This document shows, one piece after another, positions 59,837-64,000 of a DNA stretch of 64,000 bases. The stretch is taken from contig JARWKL010000010.1 of assembly GCA_029961685.1 (NCBI GenBank), forward strand, positions 26,758,067 to 26,822,066, given 5' to 3'. The stretch is from Aristolochia californica. Lineage: Eukaryota > Streptophyta > Magnoliopsida > Piperales > Aristolochiaceae. The position numbers were made by a program, and so were the translations under genes. Under the pieces are notes generated by a model that made no database searches, had not been told where the DNA came from, and worked only from the letters and a program-made list of their open reading frames with translations. The number at the start of each line of letters is the position of its first letter. The first letter of the stretch is position 1.

Positions 59837-61139
59837 ATTGATTTTCAGGACTCGTAGTTATGGTTCCAAATTTTTAGTTTGTCTCCTGTCTTTTGGTTTA
59901 CTTGTTCTCTACCCTTGTTAAACCCTGTTTTCTGTACAATAGTTGATTTTTGTCCGATGGCAGACAAATGGCATCTCCAGTAAAACAACCCAACATCATT
60001 AAAACCAAGATTGTTGTTGCTTCAAGACAGCTATAAGTGTCCAGTCGATCCAAAAAGAGGAAGCAGGTGTAAAAGAGCTTTGCTCAGTGGAGAAGGATGG
60101 AACAGTGCTGCTCTCGTGTCTCTGGCGTTTATATGGCGGATGAGCACCGCCGAAAATTACAGACTTTGGTCGCCGGAGATCTCAGGGCAGCAACATGTTT
60201 TTATTTCACGCTTTTGTATCTTGGCATGCTAACTCACATCCATCTTCTTAAGTGGCTTACGCAAACTGGCACCATATCCGCTACCATATTTGCCAACAAT
60301 TCCAGCCTTCTTTGAGCGCTTCGACAATACTGTTGAAGAATCGTCGCACTAAACGCAGGCAACAACAGGTATTGCAGGATCTTAATTATTTCTTGCTCGG
60401 AAGATGCCAACCCGATCTTAATTATTTCTTGATCAAATAATCAAGCTGCGTATTTCTTCGCTTCTATACGGTGGCCGATGGAGATCGTTGGCACTCTGGT
60501 TTTCTTGCATTTTATCTCTCTGTTTCTCTGCCCTCATCTCCATTGCCGTGAATATCTGTTGTTACTTTACTTCTCGGCGATGCTCTTCCTCTAGTTGATG
60601 TACATGGTTGCCTCTGTATCGGAAGGTTGCAGGTATTGCAGCGTCTGCTGCTGATTTCCGCAGTTGGAAATTATTTCTCTAAGTATATCTGTCAAGATTA
60701 TTGTTGCTGCAAGAACCCAACTGAACGGTAATATCAAACCGGTGATATTACGCTCCTCAGCAATCTTAGACCGGTGATATCAGTTATATAGCACCAATCA
60801 CGTGGGAATTATTTCATACGGAATTTCACCAAAATAACCATTTAAAACAACTGATTTTGAAAAACAACAACGTCATCAAATTATTTTAAAAAATACCCAA
60901 CTTTGACTGGTCCACTACACATGTGTACAGTTAAAGGCGACACGTAACCTTTGACTGCTTACATGTCACCACGTCATTAGTGCAGTGAAGTTAGATGAAC
61001 ACGTCGTCTGCCACATCATTATTTCACCACGTCATCTGCCATGTCAGTTACCACGTCATTAAATGATAAAAATTTTGAACAATTTTTTTTTAAAAACATA
61101 AAAAATCAAATACACTTTTTATTACCTTATATCTAAAAT
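59837..61139. other. No gene recognised; possible retroelement leader
   Basis: Open frames at 60011-60232, 60097-60315 and 60252-60440 have no known domain. GATCTTAATTATTTCTTG occurs twice (about 60379 and 60415). 60728-60751 is a perfect 9-bp-arm inverted repeat. 60950-61065 repeats CACGTCAT words. Confidence 0.4.
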
Positions 61140-62015
61140 AATAAATTATTAAAAAATCTAATAAAAATTAAAAAATCAATGCATGGAGAGATAATAGGAG
61201 AAAAAATAGGAAAAAAAGGGAGAGATTTTCGACAGAACTAACCTTCGGTACTTCTATATCGATATCTCCAAAAATATAGCTCATAATCATAAATGGTTTC
61301 TTGCTAAGAAAAAAACTAGACTCAAAGACCTTTAAATTGATATAATTTGACATAAAAATATTTGTTCTTGAATATTTTATAACCTCTTGATTTTCTTCAT
61401 TATGTAGCATGACCATATCTTGCAATCTAAACTTTGCTTATTCAAATATTGATTTCTCTTTGTAGAAAACTTTGATTACAAAATTCTTTTTGTGTTGGAA
61501 ATTAGACTCAAAGATCTTTTCATCAAAATATAATTTGAAATATAAAAGGTTCAGTATGGATGTAAGAATACCAAGAAAATAACAAATATGGATATATGAA
61601 AGAATGAAAAAAGATAGAATATGAACCTAAACTACTAGAGATGATATATTAGAAAAGGATGACATTATCTTTGTGGGTTGACTGAGTCAACTCACAAAAC
61701 CTGCTTTGATACCATATTGAATTTCTAAAAGAGAGAAAAAACTTCATTGACTTGATGTAATTTAAGTACAATGATCCTCTATTTATAATAGATAAAACAA
61801 GTAGAATCCAATTACAATTAAACTACCATTGTCCCAGTTACATCCAAAGTTAAACACAAAAAGATAAATCCTAGAACAATTGACCAACCAAACATAAGTA
61901 GAAGGCTAACATAACTAAAATATTTTTAATTGAGACTCTTCTGTGAGACCTCCTATTGTTAGACTCCAGTAAAACTCCACCATATTGATTTTGGTTATGT
62001 AAGACTTATTGTTTT
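61140..62015 (-). mobile_element. Partial second copy of the non-autonomous LTR family of 13036-15766
   Basis: 61270-61700 matches the internal region next to the primer site (CTCTTTGTAGAAAAC, GGAAATTAGACTCAAAGATC, GTTGACTGAGTCAACTC). It is followed by primer site GCTTTGATACCA (61703-61714) and an LTR starting TATTGAATTTCTAAAAGAGA at 61715, colinear with the 15302 LTR to about 62015. The left LTR and most of the internal region are missing. Confidence 0.8.
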
Positions 62016-62217
62016 GGCATGGCACCACGGTGGAGAGGTTCTGTTGAGGTGGAAAGTTGACTAATCTAGCATGGAGGCCCAAGTTTGAATTCAGATATTT
62101 TGACAAATAAAATTAAAAGTTGGGTTATATTGTTAATTAAAAAAATTTGACTTGAGTGATAAAATTTTTGTTGCTAAAATTATTTTTTCTTATAGTGGGA
62201 ACAGTCACAGACAAAAA

Positions 62218-62385
62218 ACCCCTCGTCCCTCGTCCCTCCTCCCTTGGGGTAGACATAAAGAGAGACATATCCTCACTGATTTGAGCCGATTCGATCAAGA
62301 TAAACCCCTCTTTCCCTCCTCCCTTTGGGTAGACAAAGAGAGACAGATCCTCATCCTCACTGATTTGAGCCGATTCGATCAAGAT
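62218..62385. repeat. 84-bp tandem duplication
   Basis: 62218-62301 and 62302-62385 share CCCTCCTCCCTTKGGGTAGAC, AAAGAGAGACA and the exact block CACTGATTTGAGCCGATTCG with following ATCAAGAT. There are a few differences and one small indel. Confidence 0.85.
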
Positions 62386-63766
62386 ATGAATCAATCTCAA
62401 TTACTAACAGAAGAACATCTTCGCTGCTTATAAAATATGCATGAACTCTCTACCTAGTAATGGAGGTCACTGGGACCTACAATTATCTCAAGGCCAGATA
62501 TGATTTCTGATTAGACTAGTTACAGCAACTAATAATGGTGATGGTTGATGACTGACTTTCTACTCTTCACTCTAATTATTCTCTCTTGTTCTAGAATTTA
62601 AGGTCATAAATTACCAACTCAAGAGCCATGAATTCTTTTCTGTAATCTCCATGAAAACGCCCATTTGTGGTCTGCCGTCTTAAAGCAGCTTGCCATGGCC
62701 ACGGTTCGTTGGATCGGACGTCCCTCTCTCCCACACACAACAACCAACCAACAGCCCTAACGGAAAATCTTGTCGCTGGCTGCTTGTAGTTCAAAGAATC
62801 CTTTCAATGACCTTATAAAGAAAACCCCTTGACTTAGTTGCAAGCTAATAAAGCCCACGATGTTACAAGAAAACAAGAGAGAACAGAGCGCTTAAGATTT
62901 CCGCTGCAAGACGATTTTCTTTCTCTGGTGGGTGAAAGCAGACGACTCCGGATGAGAGAAGTTTTCTACAGTTTGAAGAGTAATGAGAAAAACTTCTCCC
63001 GTGGAGTACCTTGCCTTTTTGGTTCATCTTGGACTTGGTGGATGGAGGGTACATTTCACAACCACTAAATTTAGGGTTAGTGAACCTGGGTCTCGGATGA
63101 CTTTTGGCTTTTCCTCGTAGAAGCAGTAACCACTGGAGCCACAGTATCACTGTTCCTGTTAATGCTGCGGTAATCATACAGATTTGCCTTGATTACCAAG
63201 ACAAATGCTGGCGAGAAGTAGGGAGTTCCTTAAAGAACTTGGCACCTGCAACTTCCCCAGTGCGCAAACTAAAAAACAACCTAACCGTGTAGAGGTCAAG
63301 GTAGTTTTCATAGATGTCGTCATTTTCAAGAAAGAATTAGAAGAAAGGCTTTATGAATAGGAGCAAGAATTGGATTTTTAAACTGTTTCTTGGTGCGAGC
63401 TTGTTAGCTAGCTTTCCTCAGTAGCAAATGCAGGTTTAAATGGAAGCTGCTGCTAAAGGTGATTACGCCCTTAAAAATTTAAGCTGTCAAGATATCTCAG
63501 GTTTAATTGTGTGGACGGATGAAATTTGATTAGTCGAATTATCTTACTTTATCAGCACTCTAAAATTCAACACGACCAACTGCATGGGCCAGAGGAGATC
63601 AGGTCACCATCCCTACAGAAAAGTACCCACAAGAATTCATCACCTAATCAACAAAAGCAATATCCTGGCGTCTACATAAGCAGCAGCCGCAGCACTTTCT
63701 TGGCAATCGAAGTCACCCACAAAGAAAGAGCCCGTAATTAAAGAAGCGAGAGAGACCGAGAGAGCA
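62386..63766. promoter_or_regulatory. Intergenic sequence and presumed upstream region of the laccase gene
   Basis: No coding frame with a known domain (the 62863-63177 minus frame is unassigned). The last few hundred bases should hold the laccase promoter and leader; a weak TACATAAG lies about 95 bases before the ATG, but no certain TATA box is visible. Confidence 0.4.
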
Positions 63767-63883
63767 ATGGGTTTGCGTCTTCCCTCAACAGCAAACATGG
63801 CAGCTCTGCTGTTTGCGCTCACAGCTTTGATGTTCTCACCGGAGCTCGCTCAAGCCAAGCATATCAGGAACTACAACTTCAAC
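63767..63883 (+). CDS. Laccase, first exon only (gene continues beyond window)
   Basis: Laccases are secreted multicopper oxidases; in plants many polymerise monolignols in the cell wall. This exon encodes 39 residues: a hydrophobic signal peptide (ALLFALTALMFSPELAQA) then KHIRNYNFN, the usual beginning of the mature plant enzyme before the first cupredoxin domain. A GTAAGT donor follows at 63884 in phase 0, as expected since plant laccase genes commonly split after this motif. The copper-binding HWH and HxH motifs would lie in later exons outside the window, so subfamily and integrity cannot be judged. An in-frame second ATG at residue 11 is a possible alternative start. Confidence 0.82.
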
Positions 63884-64000
63884 GTAAGTCACCGAACCAG
63901 CTTAACTCATTTAGAGCTTCAAGTATGTTGGCCAAAAAGCATTGGAACTAGGCTTTAATTTATCTCATCTTCTCAATGATCACATACAGATTCGGATGAA

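Noticed and set aside
1..64000. CRISPR array, operon, phage or bacterial mobile system
   Set aside because: Repeats here are LTR, TRIM or tandem duplications; there are no regularly spaced short repeats, and the genes are spliced plant genes.

Overview
The window looks like nuclear DNA of a flowering plant. Three lines of evidence support this: spliced genes of plant-type families (WRKY, CYP707A, laccase, ARP5), LTR retrotransposons primed by initiator tRNA-Met (copia-like) or tRNA-Asp (Athila-like gypsy), and TRIM, hAT, Tourist-like MITE and L1-type LINE elements. Most of the window is transposon sequence. I cannot name the species; gene structure and spacing fit a woody eudicot or magnoliid equally well.

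Layout. 1-10812: two related minus-strand copia elements, one complete (1080-6829) inserted into the other with an exact GTACT target duplication. 11267-18480: a decayed plus-strand copia element, split in its integrase by a non-coding LTR element (13036-15766). 19347-21351: an intact-looking minus-strand WRKY gene of the WRKY49 type (3 exons, 298 aa). 23133-27010: TRIM and copia debris, including a solo LTR. 27715-28166: a broken fragment of a CYP707A-type P450 (ABA 8'-hydroxylase family). 29168-39407: a full-length Athila-like gypsy element with CATAG target duplication. 40332-40521: a fold-back MITE. 42009-57295: the ARP5 gene (INO80-complex actin-related protein), 12 exons, 725 codons, intact across all the splice junctions I could follow. 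Its tenth intron is about 9.4 kb and holds a LINE, two TRIM-type elements and a second LINE fragment. 57711-59266: a non-autonomous hAT-like element. 59384-62385: LTR fragments and a second copy of the non-coding LTR family. 63767-64000: first exon of a laccase gene that runs off the window.

The host genes are therefore WRKY49-like, ARP5 and laccase, plus the P450 relic. They have no evident shared pathway; their neighbourhood is explained by layered insertion. I found no operon-like or defence-like system and no convincing undescribed system. The most useful observations are the reconstructed ARP5 and WRKY gene models, the CYP707A relic, the insertion order given by target duplications, the LINE whose endonuclease SDH motif lies in a tandem duplication, and the non-coding LTR family with two copies here.
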